From: Chara braunii | Lineage: Eukaryota; Streptophyta; Charophyceae; Charales; Characeae | DNA: 30,333 bases | NCBI GenBank assembly: GCA_003427395.1 | Contig: BFEA01000667.1 | Location: forward strand, 540,023-570,355 | Direction: 5' to 3' | In this document: piece after piece, positions 9,068 through 17,953 of the stretch | How positions within the stretch are numbered: the stretch's first letter is position 1 | Layout: the number at the start of each line of letters is the position of its first letter | Made by a program: the position numbers and the translations under genes | Notes under the pieces: generated by a model | What the model was told of the DNA's origin: nothing | Databases searched by the model: none | Seen by the model: only the letters and a program-made list of their open reading frames with translations

Positions 9068-9463
9068 ATGACAAACCCTAACCTAGTCCGGCGACTCCGC
9101 ACCCCCTGCCCATCTGCCCCACCCTCCTCCCCCTACCTTACTACCCGTGGATGTTCCCCGTCACTGCCCAACATACCCCATCTCCTCTACCGTGCGCCAC
9201 CATATCCCACCGTCCACCTTGTTGCCAACTCTCCCGTATGTGCCCTTCACTCACCTTGCATCCTTGCGTATCCGCCCATCGCACCACCTGGCTCTCCGAC
9301 GCATCCTGCGTCACGGCGCTTCGTGTCTGAAGTTGCTCTGGTGGGGGCGCAGCGCTCCCGGTCGCGCTGCGCCCCTCCTCGCGCCGCTATGGGGCGTCAG
9401 CGGTCCTTGTCCCTCATGACCGAGTGGGGCCAAAATTTTGCTCGTCTGAAGACTCTGAACTAG
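9068..9463 (+). CDS. Unrecognised 131-aa proline/serine-rich ORF
   Basis: ATG-initiated. Proline-rich with many Ser, Leu, His and Arg (..PPSSPYL.., ..APPYPTVH..), typical of CT-rich DNA read as codons. The C-terminal part (..RFVSEVALVGAQ..LSLMTEWGQNFARLKTLN) is more protein-like. No domain is recognised. The context, just after AACCCTAACC and beside dispersed repeats, resembles the untranslated leader of a retroelement rather than a host gene. A 90-aa ORF overlaps in another frame. Confidence 0.2.
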   Translation: MTNPNLVRRLRTPCPSAPPSSPYLTTRGCSPSLPNIPHLLYRAPPYPTVHLVANSPVCALHSPCILAYPPIAPPGSPTHPASRRFVSEVALVGAQRSRSRCAPPRAAMGRQRSLSLMTEWGQNFARLKTLN

Positions 9464-9575
9464 GTAACTAGGATGCGCATTGCATGTTCTCATACTACTC
9501 AGCGGCCCAATCCTCAGCCTCCCTAATATCCTGCCTCATTACCAAGCCTTTTACCAGGTCTCACACCCCCATCTG

Positions 9576-9698
9576 CCAGGTTACGAAGCAACGCGACCTG
9601 CCTCAAAACATACCCCCATCCGCTAGGTCACAGGACAGAGCGACCCGGCCCGACTCCGACCAGGTTACGAAGCAACGCGACCTGCCTCAAAACATACC
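9576..9698. repeat. 39-bp perfect direct repeat, 84 bp apart
   Basis: A block starting CCAGGTTACGAAGCAACGCG and ending CAAAACATACC occurs at 9576-9614 and 9660-9698. A related word (TAGGTCACAGGACAGAGCGACC) lies between them. Confidence 0.9.
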
Positions 9699-9905
9699 AC
9701 CAGCTCGTCGGATCGCCCAGGTCCGAACTCACCTTCCATGCATGCCCGCACTCGTCAGTCGATCCTCTTGACCGCGCTAACTCCACAAGTTTAGATTGGA
9801 GCATTTTAGTCGCGCTTCCGAAATTTACAACAATTAGCATGTGCGCAAGGGTTGCCAGACCGAACGTACGGAGACCCCTAAGGTGACCCTCGAATGTTAG
9901 GGCGT

Positions 9906-9948
9906 TCGGGTCCCCGTATGGGGCCCGAACCCGAAGGGGTTCGGACCC
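9906..9948. repeat. GC-rich inverted repeat
   Basis: TTCGGGTCCCC, GTA, TGGGGCCCGAA forms a near-perfect hairpin (one mismatch). GAAGGGGTTCGGACCCC follows with partly complementary words. Confidence 0.7.
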
Positions 9949-10074
9949 CGCAAAAAATATTTTGGCACCTAAATATTATTATTTTTTTCTGATTTTTTTT
10001 TTTTGTGAGCTCTTTGTGATGTAAGGTATCTCCCTCTTAATTTTGAAGCCATTTTGTTCAGCCAAAAAAATAAA

Positions 10075-10475
10075 TAAAAAAATCGGCAAACATGGTGGTG
10101 TCAAAACTTGCTTGCCACTCACTATTTTGTTTTTTCTCTCTTTTCACTTTTTATTTCTCCTTTATTACGGGGCATGGAAAAAAATATTATTTTTTTTAAC
10201 TTTATTTGTAGATTCTCTATTATGTAAGACACACATATATAAATTTTCATGGCATTTGTCACAGCTAGAAAGAAATGAAAAATCGCCAAAGATGGAGGTG
10301 TCAAAAACGTGCTCGCCCACTCAATAATTTCATTCTCGTTTTAGTTTTTCTAATTTTAATTATTATTATTTATTTTTAACATTTGATTTTTATTTCAAAT
10401 TTGGTAAAGAATTTGGATGTAACGTTGAGGAAAATTTTGACAGTTTATTCTGCGTAACATATATTTTTTCAGATT
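10075..10475. repeat. Dispersed repeat, copy 2, with internal duplication
   Basis: The right part (about 10380-10475) matches 8520-8690. Inside, ATCGGCAAACATGGTGGTGT (10082) and ATCGCCAAAGATGGAGGTGT (10283) are diverged copies about 200 bp apart, each followed by CAAAAC..GC..GCCCACTCA-type sequence. Confidence 0.55.
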
Positions 10476-10489
10476 TCTTGGAATTCGTT

Positions 10490-11100
10490 TTTTATACCCG
10501 CACTCGCCAAGAGAGGAACGAGACGAAATTACAGTTGCGATTAGAATTAAATCGCGGCGGGAACAGAGTGTAAGACGGAGTGCAGCAAAGCGTGCGTGAG
10601 TAAGGAGCATCGTTCAGTTACAACAAAAAAAATACAGTGTTCCCAAAATCCTAGTCTAATTACGGTTCTAATTGCAAAATAGAAATTCCAAATACCCGCG
10701 CGACTCCCCGCATTTTCTCCAAGGAGTTCAAAAATTCAAAAACATTTCCCCGCGGGATGATCACACCAAAGTTCCCTGCCCGAATTTCCCGAAAGAAAAA
10801 GAAAAATCCAGGGGTTATTTGGGGCTCTTATCAAGACGACGCAAGCCGGAGTCGAGGTCGGTCGTTCCTCCTGTAACCTAGCAGATAGAGGTGTTCTGAG
10901 GCTGGTCGCGCTGCCTTGTAACCTAGCTATTAAGGGTGTGAGGCCTTGTAGAGCCTCGGTAACGAGGATAGGGGGTTGAGTCAGGTTGAGTTTCGGGCGG
11001 CTGAGCGTCACCTGGTAGTTAGATTCTGACTTTGCTAGCTCTTGTAGAAATAGTCTATCATTTTCAATCTATAAGATCTATAAGACAAATTTTCTTGAAA
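10490..11100. other. No gene recognised; weak ~48-bp repeats
   Basis: Two diverged units with CCTGTAACCTAGC / CCTTGTAACCTAGC at about 10870-10940. Otherwise there is no supported feature. Confidence 0.45.
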
Positions 11101-11103
11101 AAC

Positions 11104-11440
11104 TTTTTTTTTCTTCTTTATTCTTTTTGGGACAAATGCTCCAATCTATCCGTGCGGAGTAACACGTGCTGGGAACCGGGCCCAGCGTCCCATGTGAGTT
11201 TGTACAAACATTGAAATACCGGGGTCATTACCTGACTTTGGCTAAGAACACTGAAGGAAATTCAGTTTTTTTTTAGAAAAACGTGAGTCCACCACTAACC
11301 TATTTAGCCAACTGCCTCAGGGAGGTTAATGGGAAGAACCACAAATCTTACTGGACTCAGAAGATTTAATTAACAAACACTTAGGAGTAACCTAAATCGT
11401 TAGCGAGCGTGCAAAACCAGAACTTGACTGTCACGTTCTC
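11104..11440 (-). mobile_element. Subfamily A retroposon, longest copy, minus orientation
   Basis: The T-rich tail is at 11104-11125. The reversed core follows (AACACGTGCTGGGAACCGGG, CCAGCGTCCCAT). Then comes the body block CCGGGGTCATTACCTGACTTTG, then a distal block (GCCTCAGGGAGGTTAATGG .. AACCAGAACTTGACT) shared with 5595-5815. On the element's own strand, TGGCTAAATAGG matches the Pol III A-box consensus, but I see no convincing B box in range. No TSD was found. The far end is approximate. Confidence 0.6.
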
Positions 11441-11459
11441 TAAAAAAACTGACTTTTGG

Positions 11460-11679
11460 GTGCTGTTATAGAATGTTTGCTTAATAGCTTGGTAGTTTAC
11501 TGGTGCTTCCTAAAATTCTTCGATTATTTCTCCGATTCTTTCAGCTCAAACCGGGTATTGGCCTCACTATTCAATGATTGTATTTTCACATGAGACGATG
11601 AACCTGGTTCCCAGCACGTGCTGCTCCCCACGAATAGATCGGAGCTTTTGTCCCCAACAAAAAAAAGAAAAAAAAAAAT
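11460..11679 (+). mobile_element. Subfamily A retroposon, plus orientation
   Basis: The body block CAAACCGGGTATTGGCCTC is followed by the core CCTGGTTCCCAGCACGTGCT, GCTCCCCACGAATAGATCGG, AGCTTTTGTCCCC and an A-rich tail (11658-11679). Its tail ends 13 bp before the PIF/Harbinger-type element. Confidence 0.65.
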
Positions 11680-11692
11680 GTTGTCATAGTTA

Positions 11693-13452
11693 GGGCCTCG
11701 TTAGACCCTCCTTGGAAATCCAATTTTTAGGAAATCGGCGTCGTTACCCTGCGTACTAATTCACCAAATTCCTTGAATGAATGTGAAAACGCTCCCGAGA
11801 GATTTCCTTGGGTTTCTCAGAATCCCCAGCCAAAACGTCATTGAATTCAAGGGGTCCTCCCGAGGTCCTTTGGGTTAAAGGAGCCGCGATTGACGGAGTG
11901 TTCTGGAGCGAGTGTCGAGAGGAAACTTTGGAGCCGATGTTGGTGCACAGGTCGTCTGTGGTCCATTGGACGGACGTCGCCGACCTCTAGTACTTGATGG
12001 CCCCCCAACGGCCTTCCACCATTACCGTTGGCACAAAATGCGTGGGTGGTTCTTCAACTGCAAGACGCTTCACGAAACAGGGTTTTTCGTGTGCACGTCA
12101 CTGGTTGTGGTGTCCAACGGTCGAAGTTTTGGATTTTTCTACAAGCGATGTTGAAGCACTGTCGGTCGATTGCAGTCATCTGCCTAGCGTGTTCTGTCCG
12201 CTATTGTCGGGCGCATTGATGCAAACTTTGTTTGGTACATACCTTGCATGTTGCGATTCATGACAGACGTACTCCGGCGGTTCCCGCTCCTACTGCTGGC
12301 TACTCTTCTCCTGCTCCTTGTCGTGTTGTTCCACCGTCTTCCACGTGTGCGTCGTTGTGCGGGGTCCTGGCAGCAGACCGAAATGACAAATGGTGAGGAA
12401 GATGATGATGGACCGGAGGGAAACCTCCAGCAGACAGCCGTCGTGCGCCATTGACTACTCCACTCCGCAGCTTCTCCTTGTAGTAGTTTTTCGCCGTGCC
12501 GTCAACTTGTTGGAGATCCTCCCATGTCCCTCCTTTCTCCTCATCCACCATCTCGGCGTCACCCGCGGGATCACACCCGATGCCCTGGCGTAGCAGAATT
12601 GCACAATGGATTCCGATAACGACACACAATTGGGTGCATCCATCACTAGTTGCATCAGCTGCCTCTGCCTGCGAACGAACAATGTCATCCTTAGGTGAGT
12701 TGTCGTTCTCTCAATGTGATAATGCATGGTGACGACTGACACAACTGCGACCACCATGTTTCTCTCCAATGTCGTTAATGGCTTCGCACCACCCGGGAGC
12801 TCTCCCTCCGTCGTCAGGACTTGCAATGCATAAGCGCCCACCATTCATTCGCCTGCCGGCCCTGCCGGCGCCCTCGCTGCACCTTCTGCAAGTCGATGGG
12901 GACCGCACTCGCACTCTCTACGTTTCACGGAAGCGTTACGTTCGCGCTCAAGTATGACGACCCGAAGAGCATGTGGAACACGAAGGCGACATCGCAGTAG
13001 AGAACCATTACGCATACACACTACGCCGTCCAACGTTCCGATGCCCTCCTTTTAAGCCATGGCCGACATCACTCCTCCGCTCAGACGTTTCGCCCCCGTC
13101 TCCAGTCCATCCGCCAGGACGCCTCATGCGCGGATGCATCACAACTGAGGGTTCAAAATTTGAAATTCGAACCGGGATGTTGGCGCCCTTTTTTTTTCCT
13201 CAGCCCAGTAGGCCTTCCCGCCACTGCCACTGGACCACGCCCCAGGACACACAGACATCCAAGCACGATGACGGACATCCACCGCCGCGGCCCCGTGTAT
13301 GCGTATGAAATTGGCCGCCGGAGACCTGCAAGGATTTTCCTTGGGACCCATCGAATTAGGACGCGGTGTAACAACGATGCCGAAAACCGCAAATTTTCCA
13401 AGGACTCCATCCTAATTCCTGAGGATTTTCCAAGGAGGGTCTAATGAGGCCC
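11693..13452. mobile_element. PIF/Harbinger-type DNA transposon, apparently non-autonomous
   Basis: Terminal inverted repeats: the left end reads GGGCCTCGTTAGACCC then TCCTTGGAAA; the right end, reverse complemented, reads GGGCCTCATTAGACCC then TCCTTGGAAA. That is one mismatch in 26 bp. The ends are flanked by TTA at 11690-11692 and 13453-13455. A GGGCC-starting TIR with a TTA/TWA target duplication is the known signature of PIF/Harbinger. Further inverted homology continues inward (CGTCGTTACCCTGCGT..AATTC against CATCGTTGTTACACCGCGTC..AATTC). The 1760-bp interior is GC-rich and has only short ORFs on both strands, the longest being 129 aa (12455-12844, minus). A plus-strand stretch at 11912-12154 (LDGRRRPL .. 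HHYRWHKMRGWFFN) and a minus-strand stretch near 12490-12560 (GGTWEDLQ..NYYKEKLR) are faintly reminiscent of transposase pieces, but neither is convincing. It probably moves only with transposase supplied in trans. Confidence 0.8.
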
Positions 13453-13485
13453 TTAGCCCTAATTTCTGAAGTTTGCTCTAGTGGT

Positions 13486-13690
13486 TTGCCGAGTAGTTTG
13501 GAATGTTTTCTCAGCCGAAACCGGGTAATGGGCCCGGTGTTTCAGAAAAGATTCTCAGCCAAAGGCGGGTAGTGGCCCCGGTACCTTACATGGTTTGAAT
13601 AATTCCATATGGGACACTGGGCCCAGTTCACGGCATGTGCTGCTCCCCACGAATAGATTGGATCATTTGCCCCCCCCCACAAAAAAAAGG
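13486..13690 (+). mobile_element. Subfamily A retroposon, plus orientation
   Basis: The body block occurs twice (CAGCCGAAACCGGGTAATGG and CAGCCAAAGGCGGGTAGTGG), then GGGACACTGGGCCCAG, GGCATGTGCTGCTCCCCACG, AATAGATTGGATC, CATTTGC, a C10 run and an A8 tail. The doubled body block suggests an internal duplication or two overlapping copies. Confidence 0.6.
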
Positions 13691-13719
13691 GGGGTTAGAA
13701 GGAGAGTTAAACCAACAGT

Positions 13720-14130
13720 ATGTTTCCCCAGCTAGAAAATCAAAGTCACGGCATGAATGCTGCCACCACTCTCAGGAAGTACCAGGGTGCCCTTTCATTG
13801 CACATCCATCCAGGCAAAACGGGCTGCATGCCAGGCCTGTTTTGCCAAGGAAAAATTCAGTGCAGGTGCAGCCATAATGACCAGGCATTCGATCTGGGTG
13901 AGGACTGTCAGTGGAGCACAAGCCTGAAATATGGGCTTCGTCAGACTTTTCCTCTTTTCAAATACAACTCGCGCAAGAAGACGACAGCTCAGATTAAAAA
14001 AAAAGCGAAGCACAGAGTGATGACAGCTCGCCGAGCTCGGCACCCAAGAAAATCAAAGCGCAAAATGACAACAGCTCAGCCCCTAAACAAAGTAAATCTC
14101 ACAAAGACAACGCAATCAGAAAAAGACTAG
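13720..14130 (+). CDS. Unrecognised 136-aa basic ORF
   Basis: ATG-initiated. The first half has mixed composition with several Cys and His (..HIHPGKTGCMPGLFCQGKIQ, then CRCSHND..). I do not recognise the spacing as a known zinc finger. The second half is strongly basic (..RKKTTAQIKKKAKHRV.. and ..RHPRKSKRKMTTAQ..). It contains repeated TTAQ/MTAR words because the DNA has diverged tandem AGCTC-containing units at about 13980-14150. It starts about 30 bp after the A tail of the retroposon at 13486-13690. No promoter or splice evidence is seen. A basic, repeat-derived frame in A-rich DNA could be spurious. Confidence 0.28.
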   Translation: MFPQLENQSHGMNAATTLRKYQGALSLHIHPGKTGCMPGLFCQGKIQCRCSHNDQAFDLGEDCQWSTSLKYGLRQTFPLFKYNSRKKTTAQIKKKAKHRVMTARRARHPRKSKRKMTTAQPLNKVNLTKTTQSEKD

Positions 14131-14819
14131 CTCAGAACAAAAACAGCTTGGCCCAAAAGAGAACTAAGGGCTGGACCACACAGCCAAGTAGCGACCGCAG
14201 AAAGTGTCGTGAAACCCACAAGAGTGCGCCACCCCAATGGAAGTGCACATCACTTCTGTTTCAAATGGAGGCAAATGCTGCAGATTGAATTTGTAGGGTG
14301 GGGGGGGGCGGCTTGAAACTTTCTACCCCCCCCCCATTCAAAAAAGGAAAGATAAAGAAAGGAACTTTGGCACCTCAATCAGTATGGCATAGACAGCAGC
14401 GTGCCATCACCCCCTGCCACATGTAGTCCAAAGAGCATGGTTCAGGAAACCCAAGGGCTGCTGGTGGGACCTACCCCCTGGAGGGAGGCCCCACTAGCAC
14501 CGGGCTAGGCTTATGGAGGCACAAAAGACGTGAAGAAATAAAAACCTCATGCGCATAATAACGGAGCAACTGGAGGTAGTGGGAGACCTCCTTGTGCAAG
14601 CTAACTGAACTGAAGCTGTGTGGGGACACAATGGCATGGCACAGCCACCATCCTCTGGAGCCGACCCTTCACTATCCGTGGTAGAATCTGTCCAAAGGGA
14701 AGGGAAGCTGCCTGGCCATGTACAGGGGACGGGGGAGTGTGTAAGAGGATGGGGTCTCTTTCAAAAGGGACTATCACATTTTCTTTCACGAATGGTTCAA
14801 GATCCTCCCAGGAGCTTCA
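14131..14819. other. No gene recognised
   Basis: It contains a G8 tract and a C10 tract (about 14300-14336) able to pair, and a GGGAGGCCCCACTAGCACC stretch (about 14483) resembling the 3' hairpin of the retroposon family. The ORFs are short and overlapping. Confidence 0.45.
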
Positions 14820-15176
14820 TTGAGATCTCCTGATTTATTTCCTGATCCCTTTCCTCCCTCTGAGCTAGCTCTGGTAGGTATGGATTGGTTTGGCAGGGGG
14901 GATGTGTAATTAGCATTTTTCAGTTTGGATGTCATCAATCTGCATTCGGATAAATAAGGTAGATCTGCTAGGATGGTATGTGCATCTGGCGGCTCAGTTG
15001 GGCTCAAGAGGCAGGTTTCTACTTTCAACTTACAATGACTTGTTCTTGACGACCATGTAAGGGACGTTGGACCCGGTTCCCAGCAGGTGTTGCTCCCCAA
15101 CAATGGATGGAGCCAGCCCGGGAGCGCTGGTGGTGCCTGCTCCTATCAGCACCCCTAGCATCAAAAAAAAAAAAAG
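14820..15176 (+). mobile_element. Subfamily B retroposon, long copy
   Basis: It begins with a block shared with the copy at 17447 (CTTTCCTCCCTCTGAG..TGGTTTGG). It contains the body motif ATCTGGCGGC..GGGCTCAAGAGGC (about 14974-15012), then the core GGGACGTTGGACCCGGTTCC, CAGCAGGTGTTGCTCCCCAA, ATGGATGGAGC. A 3' imperfect hairpin (GCTGGTGGTGC / GCACCCCTAGC) precedes an A13 tail. Confidence 0.7.
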
Positions 15177-15552
15177 AAACAACGGCGGATGTTTTGAGTT
15201 CCTAAAGGCACCAAAAACAGGCCTTCGGCGACTGTGTCAGGGCCTGAGTTAGAAAATGCGTTCCTCAGGGCAATCAATGCTGGCAGGATCTGTCCTATAT
15301 TGGTGTGGACAACTCTCAATTGTATCATATTCAGAAGGGACGCTGGACCCGTTTTCCAGCAGGTGCTGCTCCCCACCAATAGATGGAGCCTGTCCCCAGG
15401 TGCTAGCGGCGTCTGCTCTTATCAACGTCGCTAGCATTGCAGGGATTGTTCTTAAAAAAAAAGAAAAGGCGTTCGTAACTCAGGCCGGCGGTGGTGTCAG
15501 GGCGGAGGTTTCATTAAGGCGGTTGTGTTTTTGTTTTTTTTTTTTTTTTTNC
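15176..15552 (+). repeat. Foldback-arm copy, split by a retroposon
   Basis: 15176-15269 and 15463-15530 together match the left arm of the foldback element at 15793-16446 (AAACAGGCCTTCGGCGACTG .. GTGTCAGGGCGGAGGTTTCA). The interruption is the retroposon at 15270-15462. A T-run with one N (15552) follows. Confidence 0.8.
15270..15462 (+). mobile_element. Subfamily B retroposon with target-site duplication
   Basis: It is flanked by GAAAATGCGTTCCTCAGG (15252-15269) and GAAAAGGCGTTCGTAACTCAGG (15463-15484), which are diverged copies of one target sequence present uninterrupted at about 15834-15854. The element carries the core GGGACGCTGGACCCG, CAGCAGGTGCTGCTCCCCAC and ATAGATGGAGC, a 3' hairpin (TGCTAGCGGCGT / ACGTCGCTAGCA) and an A9 tail abutting the right duplication. 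It is 5'-truncated relative to the long copies. Confidence 0.82.
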
Positions 15553-15792
15553 TTCAGAGAAGTGGTGGGGAGGAGGATGTCGGAGATGGCAAACGAGGAG
15601 AACTTGGAGGAATGGCAAGGGAGGAGTTGGAGATGGGCAAGCTTACCATGGTGAAGCTGCAGAACACAGCGTGACACTTCAAACCATTAGGAAAGTTTTG
15701 AAGAGTCCAATGAAGTATGCCTACTATGGCTGTTTGTTATTTAAACTTAGCAACAACGGCGGACGCGGCATGTTTCGAGTTCTTAAAGGCAC

Positions 15793-16446
15793 GAAAAACA
15801 GGCCTTCGGCGACTGTGTCAGGGCCTGAGTTCGAAAAGGCGTTCGTAACTCAGGCCAGCGGTGGTGTCAGGGCGGAGGTTTCATTAAGGCGGTTGTGAAT
15901 TTTTTTTTATTTTTATTTTTTTTCCGTTGGTCGCGCCGCGCCGTGCCACAGCTGGAAAAAAAAAAAGAAAAAAAGAAAAAGGTGTATCATCCCCATGGTC
16001 GGGCCACGGCCGAGATGTCTCGGCCACACCCCAGATTGGCCACGGCCGAAATGTCTCGGCCACACCCCATGGTCGGGCCACGGCTGAGATGTCTCGGCCA
16101 CACCCGAGATTGGCCACGGCCGAGATGTCTCAGCCACACCCCAGATTGGCCATGGCCCAGATGTATAGGCCAAACCCCGGCCGTGGCCCAACCATGGTTT
16201 TTTTTTTTTTTTTTTTTTTTTTTTCCAGCCGCGGCACAGGGCGGGGCGATGCGACCAACGAGGAAAAAAAAAAAAAAAAAATCTCCTTGCCACCGCGGCA
16301 CGGCGCGACCGACCGAAAAAAAATAAAATAAATAGAAGACACAACCGCCTTAATGAAACCTCCGCCCTGACACCACCGCCGGCCTGAGTTACGAACGCCT
16401 CTTCGAACTCAGGCCCTGACACAGACGCCGATGCCTGTTTTTTCTG
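15793..16446. mobile_element. Foldback / long-TIR element
   Basis: The left arm 15793-15897 and right arm 16340-16446 are inverted repeats of about 105 bp with few mismatches (CAGGCCTTCGGCGACTGTGT on the left; CACAGACGCCGATGCCTG on the right). Inside the arms lie further inverted blocks beginning at T- and A-runs: CCGTTGGTCGCGCCGCGCCG near 15923 against GGCACGGCGCGACCGACCG near 16297, plus a third related block near 16226-16260. The centre holds the tandem repeat at 16005-16195. Each arm keeps the same open peptide frame (..VSGPEFEKAFVTQASGG.., with two substitutions between arms). No transposase is present. I found no clear TSD. Confidence 0.75.
16005..16195. repeat. ~37-bp tandem repeat, about five units
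   Basis: Each unit has CACGGCCGAGATGTCTCGGC plus CACACCCCAGATTGGC or CACACCCCATGGTCGGGC. GAGATGTCTC in each unit is itself nearly palindromic. The last unit is degenerate. Confidence 0.85.
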
Positions 16447-16882
16447 CCCATTACAAACTCCCATGTGACATAAACGTACTTCCCCCCCCCCAAAAAAAAG
16501 GGATCTTTCTCAGCGGACCTCAAATTACTAATTGGGCCGGATGGAATGAAAGGATTTCACATTGCCAGTCCCAAGTTCCGGTCCTAGAGTCCCAAAATGG
16601 TCCCGTCCCAGATTGTCATAGTAGGTCGAGTCCTAGGCTCTGTAGGTCAAAATTCGGTTATCGAAGCATTGTGGTAGGCAAAAGCCCGCAGCTACCGGAA
16701 GAGGAAGTCAAGTCCCAAAGTCCAATTTTGCAGCAGCGTCCCAGGAAAGTCCGGAGACTTCCTCACGCAAAGTAATTCAATCAATGCTCGCTAGGGGGAT
16801 CCCATGGGGGAAAGCTGGGGCAGCTTAGGTAGACTGGGGCAAACAGAAGAGAAGAGGAAGAAGTGTATAGGGACTATCGACT
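16447..16882. other. No gene recognised
   Basis: It contains scattered AGTCCC and GTCCC words at about 16566-16750. The longest ORF (16431-16775) starts inside the foldback arm and shows no domain. Confidence 0.45.
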
Positions 16883-16893
16883 TGTATGGTTGA

Positions 16894-16897
<4 letters not shown>

Positions 16898-16957
<60 letters not shown>

Positions 16958-17418
16958 NNNNNNNNNNNNNNNNNNNNNNNNNNNNNNNNNNNNNNNNNNN
17001 NNNNNNNNNNNNNNNNNTGGTGCTGGTAAGAGCAGACACCGCTAGTACCTGAGGAGGGGCTCCATCTATTGGTGGGGAGCATCACCTGCTGGAAAACGGG
17101 TCCAGCGTCCCCTTTACAAAAATGACCTTGGGTGACCTTGGGTGGTATCAGAATCGGAACCTTGAGGGGTACCTGCCAGCATTGATTACTCTGAATCCAG
17201 AGGATTAACTGAGCAGGACATTGAAGGGAGGGGAAAGAGCCTCTTCGCCCTGTACCGGGCGCCTGATATCTGCTATTGCCCGCTAGCTCTTATCCTCCCT
17301 GTTTCTTCTCTCAGGCAGAGCTATAGATGAGGATATAGATAAGGGAATTGAGAGAACCTTTGTTGTGGGAGTGGGTTGGGGGCAGGTCTGAACAGGCTGT
17401 GAGGAGTACCTGCCAGCA
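16898..17418 (-). mobile_element. Subfamily B retroposon, full-length candidate, with 15-bp TSD
   Basis: The target duplication TGTATGGTTGACCTT is at 16883-16897 and 17419-17433. A poly(T) of at least 60 runs into an assembly gap (16958-17017). After the gap come the reversed 3' hairpin, the core (GCTCCATCTATTGGTGGGGA .. CCAGCGTCCC at 17061-17110), TGGTATCAGAATCGGAACC (17141-17159), GGTACCTGCCAGCAT, and the body block GCCTCTTCGCCC..GGGCGCCTGATA. The element's 5' end reads TGCTGGCAGGTACTCCTCAC, and nearly the same word recurs internally (at 17165-17180). Unknown tail length and gap make total length approximate (about 0.5 kb). Confidence 0.85.
16958..17017. other. Assembly gap, 60 N
   Basis: It follows directly on a long T homopolymer, so it is a likely sequencing or assembly failure in the poly(A) tail of the retroposon. 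Single Ns also occur at 2008, 15552 and 20694. Confidence 0.95.
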
Positions 17419-17446
17419 TGTATGGTTGACCTTGAAATACCTTTAT

Positions 17447-17827
17447 GCCCCTTATCAGAGTTTCCAGATCGCTTTCCTCCCTCAGAGTTGAGTATGGTCC
17501 CAAGGGTCTGGTTTGGTTATGAATGAAAGCAAGATTAGTTGAATGGGTTTCTAGGATACAAGATAGGAAGATGAGGATGGATTAGCGCTAGGTTGATTAT
17601 GCTTTGATCTGGCACTCCAACGGGGTGAAGAGGCATGGCGTTGCCCAAAGATCTGTATTGCCTCGATTCTTCACAACTCTTATGTACTCAGGGGATGCTG
17701 GACCCGGTTTCCGGCGGGCGAGGCTCCCCACCAATAGATGGAGCAACTCATTTAGGTCCTAGTAAGGGAGGGTGCTCTTGTCACCTCCCCTAGTGGGACT
17801 GGCAGGTCTTATTTAAAAAAAAAAAAA
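17447..17827 (+). mobile_element. Subfamily B retroposon, long copy
   Basis: It shares CTTTCCTCCCTCAGAG..TGGTTTGG and ATCTGGCACTCC..GGGGTGAAGAGGCA with the other long copies. Then come the core GGGATGCTGGACCCGGTTTC, GGCTCCCCACCAATAGATGG, a 3' imperfect hairpin (AAGGGAGG / CCTCCCCT) and an A13 tail. It starts about 14 bp after the TSD of the preceding minus-strand copy, so the two lie tail-out. Confidence 0.68.
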
Positions 17828-17953
17828 GGTGTGGAGACCTCCTGAACACAATAAAACGGCAACAGAGGCCACGGGCGACTGGTACCGGTCCAAAGCAGAC
17901 ACATGCAATCACCTGCGGCTATTAATAGTTGCTAGAGTACCAAAGCCAACAGT

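Noticed and set aside
15895-16464. 143-183 aa ORFs with WP and GVAETSRPWP repeats
   Set aside because: They read through the foldback arms, homopolymers and the 37-bp tandem repeat in several frames at once; no codon preference is visible.
17141-17159. TGGTATCAGAATCGGAACC as an LTR primer-binding site
   Set aside because: It lies inside a retroposon with TSDs and a poly(A) tail, with no LTR end next to it. It is better explained as a tRNA-like piece of that family.
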